Assembly (NCBI GenBank): GCA_050701115.1
Contig: JBOHER010000401.1
Location: 1-10,800 of the forward strand
Reading direction: 5' to 3'
DNA length: 10,800 bases
From: JBOHER01 sp050701115
GTDB lineage: Bacteria > Actinomycetota > Actinomycetes > Mycobacteriales > Pseudonocardiaceae
Below are positions 1 to 6,409 of the stretch, one piece after another. A program made the translations under genes and the position numbers. The notes under the pieces were generated by a model. It did not search any database, was not told the DNA's origin, and saw only the letters and a list, made by a program, of their open reading frames with translations. Position 1 is the stretch's first letter. Every line of letters begins with the position of its first letter.

Positions 1-2486
1 GCGCCAAACCTTTCGTTCGCCGCTGCGACTGCGGCATCGCGGGCGTCGGTGGCCTCTTCCACGGTCAGCGTTCGCGCCGGGTCGCGGAAACGCAGCTTGT
101 ACGCCAGCGACCGCTTGCCCGCGCCGACCTGGTCACCGGTGTAGACGTCGAACAGCGCGACGTCTTCGAGCAGCTCGCCACCGCCACGGCGCAAGGCGGC
201 AGCCACCTCCGCCGCGGGCACCTCGGCGTCCACCACCAGGGCGACGTCCAGCAGCACCGGCGGATACGGCGACACCGACGGCGCAGGCCTGCGGTCGGTC
301 AGCGGGATCGCGTCCAGGTCCAGCTCCATGGCCACAGTGCGCTTCGGCAGGCCGAGCGCCTCGACCACCTTCGGGTGCAGTTCTCCCGCGTGCCCCACCG
401 GCCAGTCACCGACCAGCAGCTGGGCACACCGGCCTGGGTGCCACGGCATCAGGTCGGCCGACCGTACGTCCAGTTCCACACCCGCAGCCGCGGCCACCCT
501 CCGGGCAGCCTGCACCGCGTCGCTCCACCCGGCCGCCTCGCCCGCACCCCACCAACCGGCACGCTGCCGCTGCCCGGTGAGCACCACCGCCACGTGCAGT
601 GGCTGGGCGGGCACCGCACCCTCAAGGGCGGCGACTTCCTGGTCGGTCGGCCGCTGCCGCACATCGGGGTCAGGCACAGTAAGCCCGGACGCGTGCGGCA
701 GCACAACCTGTCCGATGTGGAACAGCGACAGGTCGCGGAACCCCCGCGACACATTGCGCAGTGTCGTCTCAAGCAAACCCGGCAACAGCGTGGTGGCCAG
801 TTCGTTCTTGTCGGCTTCCAGTGGGTTGAGCACCGTGGCCGTCTTCCTGCGCACGTCATCCTCGGTGAGCCCGAAAGCGTCCCACACCGAGCCGGAGACG
901 AACGGGAACGGCAGCACCTCGACGTAGCCTGCCTCGGCGAGTGCCCAGGAGACCGCTCGCTTCCTGCGCTGGGTGCCGGTCAGCCCAGCTCCAGCGGGTG
1001 CGGTGGGCAGCTCGGATGGGATGCTGTCGTATCCCTCCAGCCGCAGCACCTCCTCGACCAGGTCCGCGGGCTGCACCAGATCCGACCGCCAGCTCGGCGG
1101 CTCGGCGATCACCAGCGCGGTGCCGTCCTCGGCGGTGTCAATGGTGACCTTGCACCCGATCTTGCTGAGCCGACGCACCGTCACGCCACGCTCATAGCGC
1201 ACCCCCGCGGTCCGATCCGGCAACCCGATCGGCATCGAGATGGCGGGCATCGCCTGGTAACCGCCCTCGTCGGTGCGACCGGGTTCGATGGTGCCGCCAC
1301 CGAACTCGTGCAGCAGCCGCGCGGCCAGCTCAACGGCAACAGGGGGCAGTGCCGGGTCGGTGAACCGCTCGAACCGCTTGGCCGCCTCGGAGAACAGCTT
1401 GTGCCTGCGCGCCGTCCTGCTGATCGAAGGCGGGTCCCAGTGCGCACCTTCCAGCAGCACGTCGGTGCTCTCCGGGGTGATCTCGGTACCCGCCCCACCC
1501 ATCGTTCCTGCCAACGAGACCACGCCGGAATCGTCGGCGATCACCACGTCGTCAGCGTCGAGTTCACGTTCCACATCGTCCAAAGTGGTCAGTTTCTCGC
1601 CCGCATTCGCTCGGCGAACCACCAGATCGCCTTTGACACTGCCGGTGTCGAAGGCGTGCAGCGGCTGCCCCAGCTCGAGCATCACGTAGTTGGTGACATC
1701 CACCGCGAGCGAGATCGACCGGATCCCGGCCAGCATGAGCCTGCGCCGCATCCACCACGGGGTGGGTGCGGCGGCATCCAAACCGGTCACCCGGCGCACG
1801 ACGAAGCGACCACACCCGGCCGGGTCCTCGATCCGCACCGGCCAGGCATCGCCATCTGCCTCGGGCAGCTCGCGCCGCCCGGGGTCGCTGAACGGCGCGT
1901 CCAGCGCACAGGCCAGTTCGCGGGCAAGCCCACGCACCGAAAGGGCGTACCCCCGATCGGGGGTCGGCACGAGGTCGAGCACGGTGTCGTCAAGGCCAAG
2001 GCCTTCGCGTGCGTCATCGCCCGGCATGCCGCTATCCGGCGGCAGCACCAGAATGCCCGCGTGGTCGTCACCGAGGCCGAGCTCCCGGGCGGAGCAGATC
2101 ATGCCCTCGCTGAGGTGACCGTAGGTCTTGCGCTCGGCCATGGTGAAGTCGCCGGGCAGCACGGCACCGGGCAGTGCGACGACGACAAGGTCGCCGTCCG
2201 CGAAGTTCGTCGCACCGCACACGATTCCGCGCGTAGCCGGACCGGGTTCGCCCGCCTCCGGGGTCTCCCCCACATCAACCCGGCAGTACCTGATCGGCTT
2301 CTTGAAGTCGGTGAGTTCGGTGATCTCCGCGACCCTGCCGACCACGAGCGGGCCGCTGACCGGCCCGAGCGGAGCCACATCCTCGACTTCCACCCCGACC
2401 CGGACCAACGCGTCGACCAACTCCTGCGCGCCGACGTCAGAGTCCAGCCCGAGATGCTCGGTCAGCCAGCTGATGGGAACTCGCAT
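1..2486 (-). CDS. pheT: Phenylalanine--tRNA ligase beta subunit (partial, 3' end outside window)
   Basis: This is the beta subunit of the cytoplasmic alpha2-beta2 enzyme that charges tRNA-Phe with phenylalanine. The frame is open from ATG at 2486 to the window edge: 828 full codons, ending ..NERFGA. Actinobacterial PheT is about 830 residues, so only a few residues should be missing. The N-terminus MRVPISWLTEHLGL is typical. An OB-fold tRNA-binding domain follows (about residues 45-150, with VVGRVAEIT and RYCRVDVG), then the B3/B4 editing domain (about 215-390), the B5 region (about 418-492, ending LEGYDSIPSELP) and the C-terminal FDX-ACB anticodon-binding domain (about 735-828, starting PSVSPYPPVLLDVAL). 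GGAGG lies 5 bases before the ATG. The gene follows pheS in the same frame, separated by a 54-base insert containing a micro-ORF. Identity is secure. Confidence 0.97.
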   Translation of the reverse strand, partial: MRVPISWLTEHLGLDSDVGAQELVDALVRVGVEVEDVAPLGPVSGPLVVGRVAEITELTDFKKPIRYCRVDVGETPEAGEPGPATRGIVCGATNFADGDLVVVALPGAVLPGDFTMAERKTYGHLSEGMICSARELGLGDDHAGILVLPPDSGMPGDDAREGLGLDDTVLDLVPTPDRGYALSVRGLARELACALDAPFSDPGRRELPEADGDAWPVRIEDPAGCGRFVVRRVTGLDAAAPTPWWMRRRLMLAGIRSISLAVDVTNYVMLELGQPLHAFDTGSVKGDLVVRRANAGEKLTTLDDVERELDADDVVIADDSGVVSLAGTMGGAGTEITPESTDVLLEGAHWDPPSISRTARRHKLFSEAAKRFERFTDPALPPVAVELAARLLHEFGGGTIEPGRTDEGGYQAMPAISMPIGLPDRTAGVRYERGVTVRRLSKIGCKVTIDTAEDGTALVIAEPPSWRSDLVQPADLVEEVLRLEGYDSIPSELPTAPAGAGLTGTQRRKRAVSWALAEAGYVEVLPFPFVSGSVWDAFGLTEDDVRRKTATVLNPLEADKNELATTLLPGLLETTLRNVSRGFRDLSLFHIGQVVLPHASGLTVPDPDVRQRPTDQEVAALEGAVPAQPLHVAVVLTGQRQRAGWWGAGEAAGWSDAVQAARRVAAAAGVELDVRSADLMPWHPGRCAQLLVGDWPVGHAGELHPKVVEALGLPKRTVAMELDLDAIPLTDRRPAPSVSPYPPVLLDVALVVDAEVPAAEVAAALRRGGGELLEDVALFDVYTGDQVGAGKRSLAYKLRFRDPARTLTVEEATDARDAAVAAANERFG

Positions 2487-2540
2487 TCACGCCTCCATAG
2501 CTTGCGGGACACCCGCACCCGGTCGGCCATGATCGCTCAT
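2487..2540 (-). CDS. Candidate 17-residue micro-ORF between pheS and pheT
   Basis: An ATG at 2540 directly follows the pheS stop and opens a 17-codon frame (MSDHGRPGAGVPQAMEA) whose TGA directly abuts the pheT ATG. It has its own GGAGG 5 bases upstream, within the last pheS codons. The junction A(C/T)GGAGGCGTGAATG occurs at both ends of the insert, 54 bases apart, so pheS, the micro-ORF and pheT share one frame separated by single TGA codons. It may be translated to couple pheS to pheT, or it may only be the by-product of a junction duplication. I recognise no family, and nothing but position supports a function. Confidence 0.35.
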   Translation of the reverse strand: MSDHGRPGAGVPQAMEA

Positions 2541-3599
2541 TCACGCCTCCGTTCCGAAGGGCAGGGTGAACCGTACATCACCCTCGACCATGTCACGCAT
2601 ATCAGGAAGGCCGTTGCGGAATTGCAGGGTGCGTTCCAGGCCCATGCCGAACGCGAAGCCCGAGTAGACCTCGGTGTCGACGCCGCACGCGCGCAGGACG
2701 TTCGGGTTGACCATGCCGCAGCCACCCCACTCCACCCAGCCTGGGCCGCCCTTCCTCTCCTCGAACCACACGTCCACCTCGGCGGACGGCTCGGTGAACG
2801 GGAAGAAGTGCGGGCGCAGGCGAGTCGTGGACTTCTCGCCGAACATGGCCCTGGCGAACGCGTCCAGCGTGCCCTTCAGGTGGGCCATGGTGATGCCCTT
2901 GTCCACCGCGAGGCCTTCGACCTGATGGAACACCGGGGTGTGCGTCGCGTCCAGCTCGTCGGTGCGATAGGTCCGGCCTGGGCACACCACGTACACCGGA
3001 GGCTCGCGGTGCAGCAGCGTTCGTGCCTGCACCGGCGAGGTGTGCGTGCGCAGCACCAGCCGGGAGTCCTCAGGGGCGATGTAGAAGGTGTCGGCCAGCA
3101 GCCGCGCGGGATGGTCCTTGCCGAAGTTCAGCGCGTCGAAGTTGAACCACTCGGCCTCGAGTTCCGGCCCCTCGGCGACCTCGTATCCCATCCCGATGAA
3201 CACGTCGGAGACGCGCTCGGCCAGCAGAGTCATGGGGTGCCGCGCCCCGCGCGGGACCCGGTCCCAGGGCAGCGTGACATCCACGGTCTCCTCGCGCAGC
3301 ACCCGCTCGTCGCGTTCGGCCTGCAGTTGCCCACACCGCTCGTCGAACGCCGACCGGACCGCCACCCGAGCATCGTTGACCCGCTTGCCCGCGTCGGCCT
3401 TCTGTTTGCCGGGTAGCGACCCGATCGCCCGGCGGGCCAGCGCCAACGGGGCGTTATCGCCGAGGTGCGCGGGCTTGACCGCCGCCAGCGCATCAAGGTC
3501 GGCCGCCTTGCCGAATTCGGCGACGGCGTTCTCTACCGCCGAGGTGAGCGTCGCCTCCGCCAGCGCGTCTGAGTCCTGCTCGTCTTCTGCTCCGGACAT
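2541..3599 (-). CDS. pheS: Phenylalanine--tRNA ligase alpha subunit
   Basis: This 352-residue protein is the catalytic alpha subunit of the alpha2-beta2 phenylalanyl-tRNA synthetase, a class II aminoacyl-tRNA synthetase. Residues 1 to about 100 form the charged N-terminal helical arm that contacts tRNA-Phe. The class II core follows: GYEVAEGPELEAEWFNFDALNF at 138-159 (split here only as a landmark), RTHTSPVQAR at 184-193, TPVFHQVEGL at 221-230, WGGCGMVNPNVL at 291-302 and the motif 3 segment GFAFGMGLER at 314-323. The end, DMRDMVEGDVRFTLPFG, is the usual one. The ATG at 3599 has GAGGAG about 10 bases upstream. The gene lies 58 bases after the rRNA methyltransferase gene and directly before the pheT junction, so it is probably co-transcribed with both. 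Length and motifs are normal and identity is secure. Confidence 0.98.
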   Translation of the reverse strand: MSGAEDEQDSDALAEATLTSAVENAVAEFGKAADLDALAAVKPAHLGDNAPLALARRAIGSLPGKQKADAGKRVNDARVAVRSAFDERCGQLQAERDERVLREETVDVTLPWDRVPRGARHPMTLLAERVSDVFIGMGYEVAEGPELEAEWFNFDALNFGKDHPARLLADTFYIAPEDSRLVLRTHTSPVQARTLLHREPPVYVVCPGRTYRTDELDATHTPVFHQVEGLAVDKGITMAHLKGTLDAFARAMFGEKSTTRLRPHFFPFTEPSAEVDVWFEERKGGPGWVEWGGCGMVNPNVLRACGVDTEVYSGFAFGMGLERTLQFRNGLPDMRDMVEGDVRFTLPFGTEA

Positions 3600-3632
3600 C
3601 GCGTTGTCACTCCTCGGCGCTTCTAGGTGTCC

Positions 3633-3649
3633 ACGGCAAATCGTGCCGT
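3633..3649 (-). promoter_or_regulatory. Small hairpin in the methyltransferase-pheS spacer
   Basis: A perfect 6-bp stem (ACGGCA/TGCCGT, 5-base loop) lies in the 58-base gap between the methyltransferase stop and pheS. No T-tract follows, so a simple terminator is unlikely. It could be a processing site or a weak attenuator for pheST. A hairpin this small can also arise by chance at this GC content. Confidence 0.3.
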
Positions 3650-3657
3650 ATGGCAGG

Positions 3658-4494
3658 TCACGCGCGGTTACCGCCCCTGCTTGAGTGTTGGGTCATCGCG
3701 CTCGCGTACAGGCACACCGCCGCGGCGGTCGCCAGGTTCAGGCTTTCCGCTGCCCCGTACAGCGGCACCCGGACCGCCTCGTCCACCCCGCTCAGCACCT
3801 CAGCGTCCAGACCGTGTGCCTCGTTGCCGAACACCCACGCGGTCGGCTCGGCCAGCGTGCGGACCATGCTGAGATCATGGTCGGCGTGCCCGTCGGCCGC
3901 GACCAGCCGCAGGCCCGCTCCTCGGCACGCGCGGAACACCGCGTCGAGATCTCGGGCACGCGCGATCGCCAGATGGAACAGGCTGCCCGTCGACGCCCGG
4001 ACGCACTTGCCGTTGTGCGGATCGACGGCGTCGCCTGCGAACACCACCGCATCGGCTCCCGCGGCATCGGCGGCTCGCAGCACCGTGCCCGCGTTCCCGG
4101 GGTCAGCGATGCCCGCGAGCACGGCCACCAACCGAGGTGAGCCGCCCAGTGCTTGATCCAACGGAACGTTCAGGCTGTCGCAGACAGCCAGAATGCCTTG
4201 CGGCGTCACGGTTTCCGACAGCATCGTCGCAGCACGTTCGGTGATCTCCGAAACCTGCACACCCGCGGCCGCAGCCTGCGCGACCAGCTCGGCGTTGCGG
4301 TCGGCCGCGGTCGCCGTGACGAAGATTTCGTGCACCCGCTCGGGTCTCCGCACGGCTTCGCGGACGGCCTGAGCGCCCTCAGCGATGAACCGATCCGCAC
4401 GGTCGCGGCCGGAGCGAGTGGTCAATCTCCGCGCAGCAACGACCCGGGGCGTCTTGTGGGTGAAAAGACCGTCCCCGGGTCGTTGGCTCGGCAC
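3658..4494 (-). CDS. SpoU/TrmH-family rRNA (ribose-2'-O) methyltransferase, TsnR-like
   Basis: This 278-residue SPOUT-class, S-adenosylmethionine-dependent RNA 2'-O-ribose methyltransferase probably acts on 23S rRNA. All three SpoU motifs are present: motif 1 DPGNAGTVLRAADAAGA (131-147), motif 2 VFGNEAHGL (221-229) and motif 3 VPLYGAAESLNLATAAAVCLY (243-263, which folds into the trefoil knot). The N-terminal region (about 16-110, with RDRADRFIAEG) resembles the substrate-binding domain of the family. GTG at 4494 is the only start that keeps the conserved KTPRVVAARRL segment. It lies 8 bases after the rplT stop with only a weak ribosome site, so translation is probably coupled to rplT. A long hairpin covers codons about 4-20. 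M. tuberculosis carries its tsnR gene at the same place. The target nucleotide cannot be read from the sequence, so I give no gene symbol. Confidence 0.92.
   Translation of the reverse strand: MPSQRPGDGLFTHKTPRVVAARRLTTRSGRDRADRFIAEGAQAVREAVRRPERVHEIFVTATAADRNAELVAQAAAAGVQVSEITERAATMLSETVTPQGILAVCDSLNVPLDQALGGSPRLVAVLAGIADPGNAGTVLRAADAAGADAVVFAGDAVDPHNGKCVRASTGSLFHLAIARARDLDAVFRACRGAGLRLVAADGHADHDLSMVRTLAEPTAWVFGNEAHGLDAEVLSGVDEAVRVPLYGAAESLNLATAAAVCLYASAMTQHSSRGGNRA
4437..4485 (-). promoter_or_regulatory. Long hairpin across the start of the methyltransferase gene (terminator/attenuator candidate)
   Basis: A perfect 13-bp inverted repeat (CAACGACCCGGGG at 4437-4449 against 4473-4485) encloses a second 5-6 bp stem (GTCTT/AAGAC, 4451-4455 against 4465-4469). 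It lies 18 bases downstream of the rplT stop and within codons about 4-20 of the methyltransferase gene. No U-run follows. It could partly terminate transcription after the ribosomal-protein genes or limit methyltransferase translation. Its strength and position are clear; its role is inferred. Confidence 0.55.
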
Positions 4495-4502
4495 GGACTC
4501 GT

Positions 4503-4868
4503 TCAGGCCTGCGCGGGCACGTTCTGCTTGGCGAGGGTGGCGAGGGCGGTGAACGCCGCCTCGTCTGTCACCGCCAGCTCGGCGAGGATCTTGCGGTCGA
4601 CCTCGACACCGGCGACCTTCAGGCCCTGGATGAACCGGTTGTAGGTGATGCCGTTCGCCCGCGCTGCCGCGTTGATACGGGTGATCCAGAGCTGGCGGAA
4701 GTCGCCCTTACGCGCCCGGCGGTCCCGGTAGGCGTAGTTGAGCGAGTGGAGCGTCTGCTCCTTGGCCTTGCGGTACAGCCGCGAACGCTGGCCGCGGTAG
4801 CCGCTGGCCAGTTCGAGAGTTGCGCGACGCTTCTTCTGGGCGTTGACCGCCCGCTTGACGCGTGCCAC
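4503..4868 (-). CDS. rplT: 50S ribosomal protein L20
   Basis: This is the 121-residue protein L20, which binds 23S rRNA early in assembly of the large ribosomal subunit. The sequence is typical throughout: MARVKRAVNAQKKRRATLEL at the start, the basic GYRGQRSRLYRKAKEQ segment, then RDRRARKGDFRQLWITRINA and GITYNRFIQGLKVAGVEVDRK. The start codon is GTG at 4868, with AGGA 7 bases upstream. The gene lies 63 bases after rpmI and 8 bases before the methyltransferase start. In other bacteria L20 represses its own operon by binding mRNA structures. The hairpins in this operon are compatible with that, but no L20 site can be proven here. Confidence 0.98.
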   Translation of the reverse strand: MARVKRAVNAQKKRRATLELASGYRGQRSRLYRKAKEQTLHSLNYAYRDRRARKGDFRQLWITRINAAARANGITYNRFIQGLKVAGVEVDRKILAELAVTDEAAFTALATLAKQNVPAQA

Positions 4869-4888
4869 GGGTCCATCCTGTCGATTAG

Positions 4889-4905
4889 GGGGCGCCGAGC
4901 GCCCC
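4889..4905 (-). promoter_or_regulatory. GC-rich hairpin in the rpmI-rplT spacer
   Basis: A perfect 7-bp stem (GGGGCGC/GCGCCCC) with a 3-base loop lies between rpmI and rplT, about 20 bases before the rplT GTG. No T-tract follows. It could slow or partly stop transcription, or help control rplT translation. The evidence is structural only. Confidence 0.35.
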
Positions 4906-4931
4906 AGTGGTCGGTGCGAGTTGGTACGAGC

Positions 4932-5126
4932 TCAGCGGCCGAGCAGGCGCTTGACCCTGCCCACGTCGTTAGCCGCAACCTCGCCGGTGCCCTCGAGGCG
5001 ACGGGTCACCCTGCTGGACTTCTTCTCCATCAGGTGGCGACGACCTGCCTTCTGGCGGCGGATCTTGCCGCTACCGGTGACCCGGAACCGCTTCGAGGCA
5101 CCGCTGTGCGTCTTCTGCTTCGGCAT
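4932..5126 (-). CDS. rpmI: 50S ribosomal protein L35
   Basis: This is the 64-residue protein L35 of the large ribosomal subunit. The signature MPKQKTHSGASKRFRVTGSG is present, followed by the strongly basic KIRRQKAGRRHLMEKKSSRVTRRL region. The length matches the family. The ATG at 5126 has GAGGA 6-7 bases upstream. The gene lies in the conserved infC-rpmI-rplT order, 77 bases after infC, and that spacer holds two adjacent hairpins directly upstream of the ribosome site. Confidence 0.98.
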   Translation of the reverse strand: MPKQKTHSGASKRFRVTGSGKIRRQKAGRRHLMEKKSSRVTRRLEGTGEVAANDVGRVKRLLGR

Positions 5127-5146
5127 GTGTTGTCCTCTTTCGTGCG

Positions 5147-5201
5147 GCAGTACGCCAGTTTCCCGGCGTACTGCTAGAGCGTCAGGCGGTACTCGACCGC
5201 C
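5147..5201 (-). promoter_or_regulatory. Tandem hairpins in the infC-rpmI spacer
   Basis: Two perfect stems sit side by side. One has 10 bp (GCAGTACGCC/GGCGTACTGC at 5147-5156 and 5165-5174, 8-base loop). The other has 6 bp (GGCGGT/ACCGCC at 5185-5190 and 5196-5201, 5-base loop) and starts right after the infC stop. The larger one ends about 20 bases before the rpmI ATG. In E. coli, L20 represses rpmI-rplT by binding structured RNA in this same spacer. A similar role here is inferred from position only. Confidence 0.45.
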
Positions 5202-5203
5202 CG

Positions 5204-5758
5204 TCAGGATTCGGCGGCGTCCTTGCTCGCCTTGGGCTTGGCTTTCACGTTCTTGTGCGGCGCCAGCACCATGATCATGTTGCGACCGTCCTGCTTCGGG
5301 GATGACTCCACGAAACCGAGGTCGGCGACATCGTCGGCCAGCCGCTGCAGCAGGCGGAAACCGAGTTCCGGACGCGACTGCTCGCGGCCACGGAACATGA
5401 TCGTGACCTTGACCTTGTTGCCCGCGTTGAGGAAACGGGACACGTGCCCCTTCTTCGTTTCGTAGTCGTGCGGGTCGATCTTCGGCCGGAGCTTCTGCTC
5501 CTTGATCACGGTCATCTGCTGGTTGCGGCGCGACTCACGGGCCTTCTGCGCACTCTCGTACTTGAACTTTCCGAAGTCCATGAGCTTCGCCACCGGCGGG
5601 CGTGCCTGGGGGGCGACCTCAACGAGGTCGAGGTCCGCTTCTTGAGCCAGGCGAAGAGCGTCCTCGATACGGACGATGCCTACCTGCTCACCGTTCGGTC
5701 CGACGAGCCGAACCTCGGGAACGCGGATGCGCTCGTTGATGCGCGTGTCGGAGCTGAT
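5204..5758 (-). CDS. infC: Translation initiation factor IF-3
   Basis: IF-3 binds the 30S subunit, prevents premature joining of the 50S subunit and checks start codon and initiator tRNA. From the chosen start it has 184 residues. The N-domain opens with SSDTRINERIRVPEVRLVGP and ends near KLMDFGKFKYE; the linker RESRRNQQ follows; the C-domain holds KLRPKIDPHDYETKKGHV and KVTIMFRGREQSRPELG. I chose the rare start ATC at 5758: AAGGAGG lies 4 bases upstream, and family homology begins exactly there. Non-AUG starts are well known for infC (AUU in E. coli) and let IF-3 limit its own synthesis. The frame stays open upstream to an ATG at 5899 (GGAGG 6 bases before it, giving 231 residues) and a GTG at 5950 (248 residues). 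Those extensions carry no conserved sequence I recognise. Identity is secure; the start is moderately sure. Confidence 0.93.
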   Translation of the reverse strand: MSSDTRINERIRVPEVRLVGPNGEQVGIVRIEDALRLAQEADLDLVEVAPQARPPVAKLMDFGKFKYESAQKARESRRNQQMTVIKEQKLRPKIDPHDYETKKGHVSRFLNAGNKVKVTIMFRGREQSRPELGFRLLQRLADDVADLGFVESSPKQDGRNMIMVLAPHKNVKAKPKASKDAAES

Positions 5759-5822
5759 GGGGCCTCCTTGGTCCGAGTGTTTCTCCCGCCTCGACACCGG
5801 CTGTGTCTCGGCTGTCCTGTGA

Positions 5823-5873
5823 CCCGGGGCCCCAAATACCTCGGGCCCCACTGCCTGGACGGCTGCGGGGCCC
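5823..5873 (-). promoter_or_regulatory. infC leader: three mutually complementary GGGCCC boxes
   Basis: Within 51 bases, the minus strand carries GGGCCCC, then GGGGCCC, then GGGGCCCC. The middle box can pair perfectly over 7 bases with either neighbour, but not with both. That gives two exclusive hairpins 65-115 bases before the infC start. Alternative pairing of this type is a hallmark of attenuators and ribosomal-protein leaders. The boxes are plain in the sequence; the switching is inferred. Confidence 0.45.
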
Positions 5874-5886
5874 TGTTTCCGATCGA

Positions 5887-5905
5887 CGCCCAATGACATT
5901 GGGCG
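5887..5905 (-). promoter_or_regulatory. infC leader hairpin enclosing an upstream in-frame AUG
   Basis: A perfect 8-bp stem (CGCCCAAT/ATTGGGCG) with a 3-base loop follows immediately after a GGAGG ribosome-site sequence. The ATG at 5899-5897 spans the stem-loop boundary and is in frame with infC. It may control access to this upstream start, or simply be a leader structure. Confidence 0.45.
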
Positions 5906-6018
5906 CCTCCGCCAACCGCCGGAGCGATTCGCGGGACCGGACCCGGACACCTGTACGGTGACTCGGGTGGGAGCGGGGCTCCACTTGCTTACCCCCCGAT
6001 CGCTCGAGGGCTGGTCGC

Positions 6019-6035
6019 TCGTGGCAGGGTACCAG
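6019..6035 (-). promoter_or_regulatory. Possible promoter of the infC operon (extended -10)
   Basis: TGGTACCCT on the minus strand (6034-6026) matches an extended -10 element (TGn plus TAnnnT). No good -35 element is visible. Transcription would start near 6019 and give an infC leader of about 260 bases. The assignment is weak and rests on the -10 match and the divergent layout. Confidence 0.3.
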
Positions 6036-6037
6036 AC

Positions 6038-6409
6038 GTGGTAGAGAACGCTTCCGAGTCACCCGATTATTCCCAGCAAGCCGGACCGGATACGCGCGAT
6101 CTTGCCAGCATTCCCAGCGTCGAGGTCATCAGCCGGGCCGCGGTCATGTTGCTGTCGGCGTCCGCTGAGCGCCTCGGTCTCGCCGACACCGACCCGGACA
6201 GCAGCCCGCACCGGGACCTCGATGAAGCCCGCCGCTTGATCACCGCCCTCGCCGGTCTGGTGACTGCATCGGCCGAATACCTCGGCGCGCACGCCGGCCC
6301 GCTGCGGGAGGGTCTGCAGTCGGTGCAGAAGGCATTCCGGGAGGCGTCGGCCGTTCCCGACGAACCCGGCAAGGGCCCCGGCGAGAAGTTCACCGGGCCG
6401 GTCTACTGA
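6038..6409 (+). CDS. DUF1844 family protein
   Basis: This 123-residue soluble protein has no known biochemical function. The segment from about residue 28 to the end (SVEVISRAAVMLLSASAERLGL, then HRDLDEARRLITALAGLVTASAEYLG and the tail GPGEKFTGPVY) matches what I know of the actinobacterial DUF1844 family. The core looks helical and has no membrane segment or cysteine. The start is GTG at 6038, with AGGG 8 bases upstream. The gene is divergent from infC, and the shared upstream region must hold promoters for both. Its 3' end overlaps the end of the convergent response regulator gene by 7 bases. A link to ribosome or translation function would be a guess from position. Confidence 0.85.
   Translation: MVENASESPDYSQQAGPDTRDLASIPSVEVISRAAVMLLSASAERLGLADTDPDSSPHRDLDEARRLITALAGLVTASAEYLGAHAGPLREGLQSVQKAFREASAVPDEPGKGPGEKFTGPVY

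Noticed and set aside
375..3416. Very long plus-strand open frame (1013 codons) opposite pheT and pheS
   Set aside because: It is antisense to two clearly conserved genes, its composition (rich in Arg, His, Gly, Pro) is that of a high-GC shadow frame, and it has no recognisable domain.
3600..3657. T-box or Phe-leader attenuator before pheS
   Set aside because: The spacer is 58 bases and holds only a small hairpin. There is no Phe-rich leader peptide and no T-box specifier or terminator structure.
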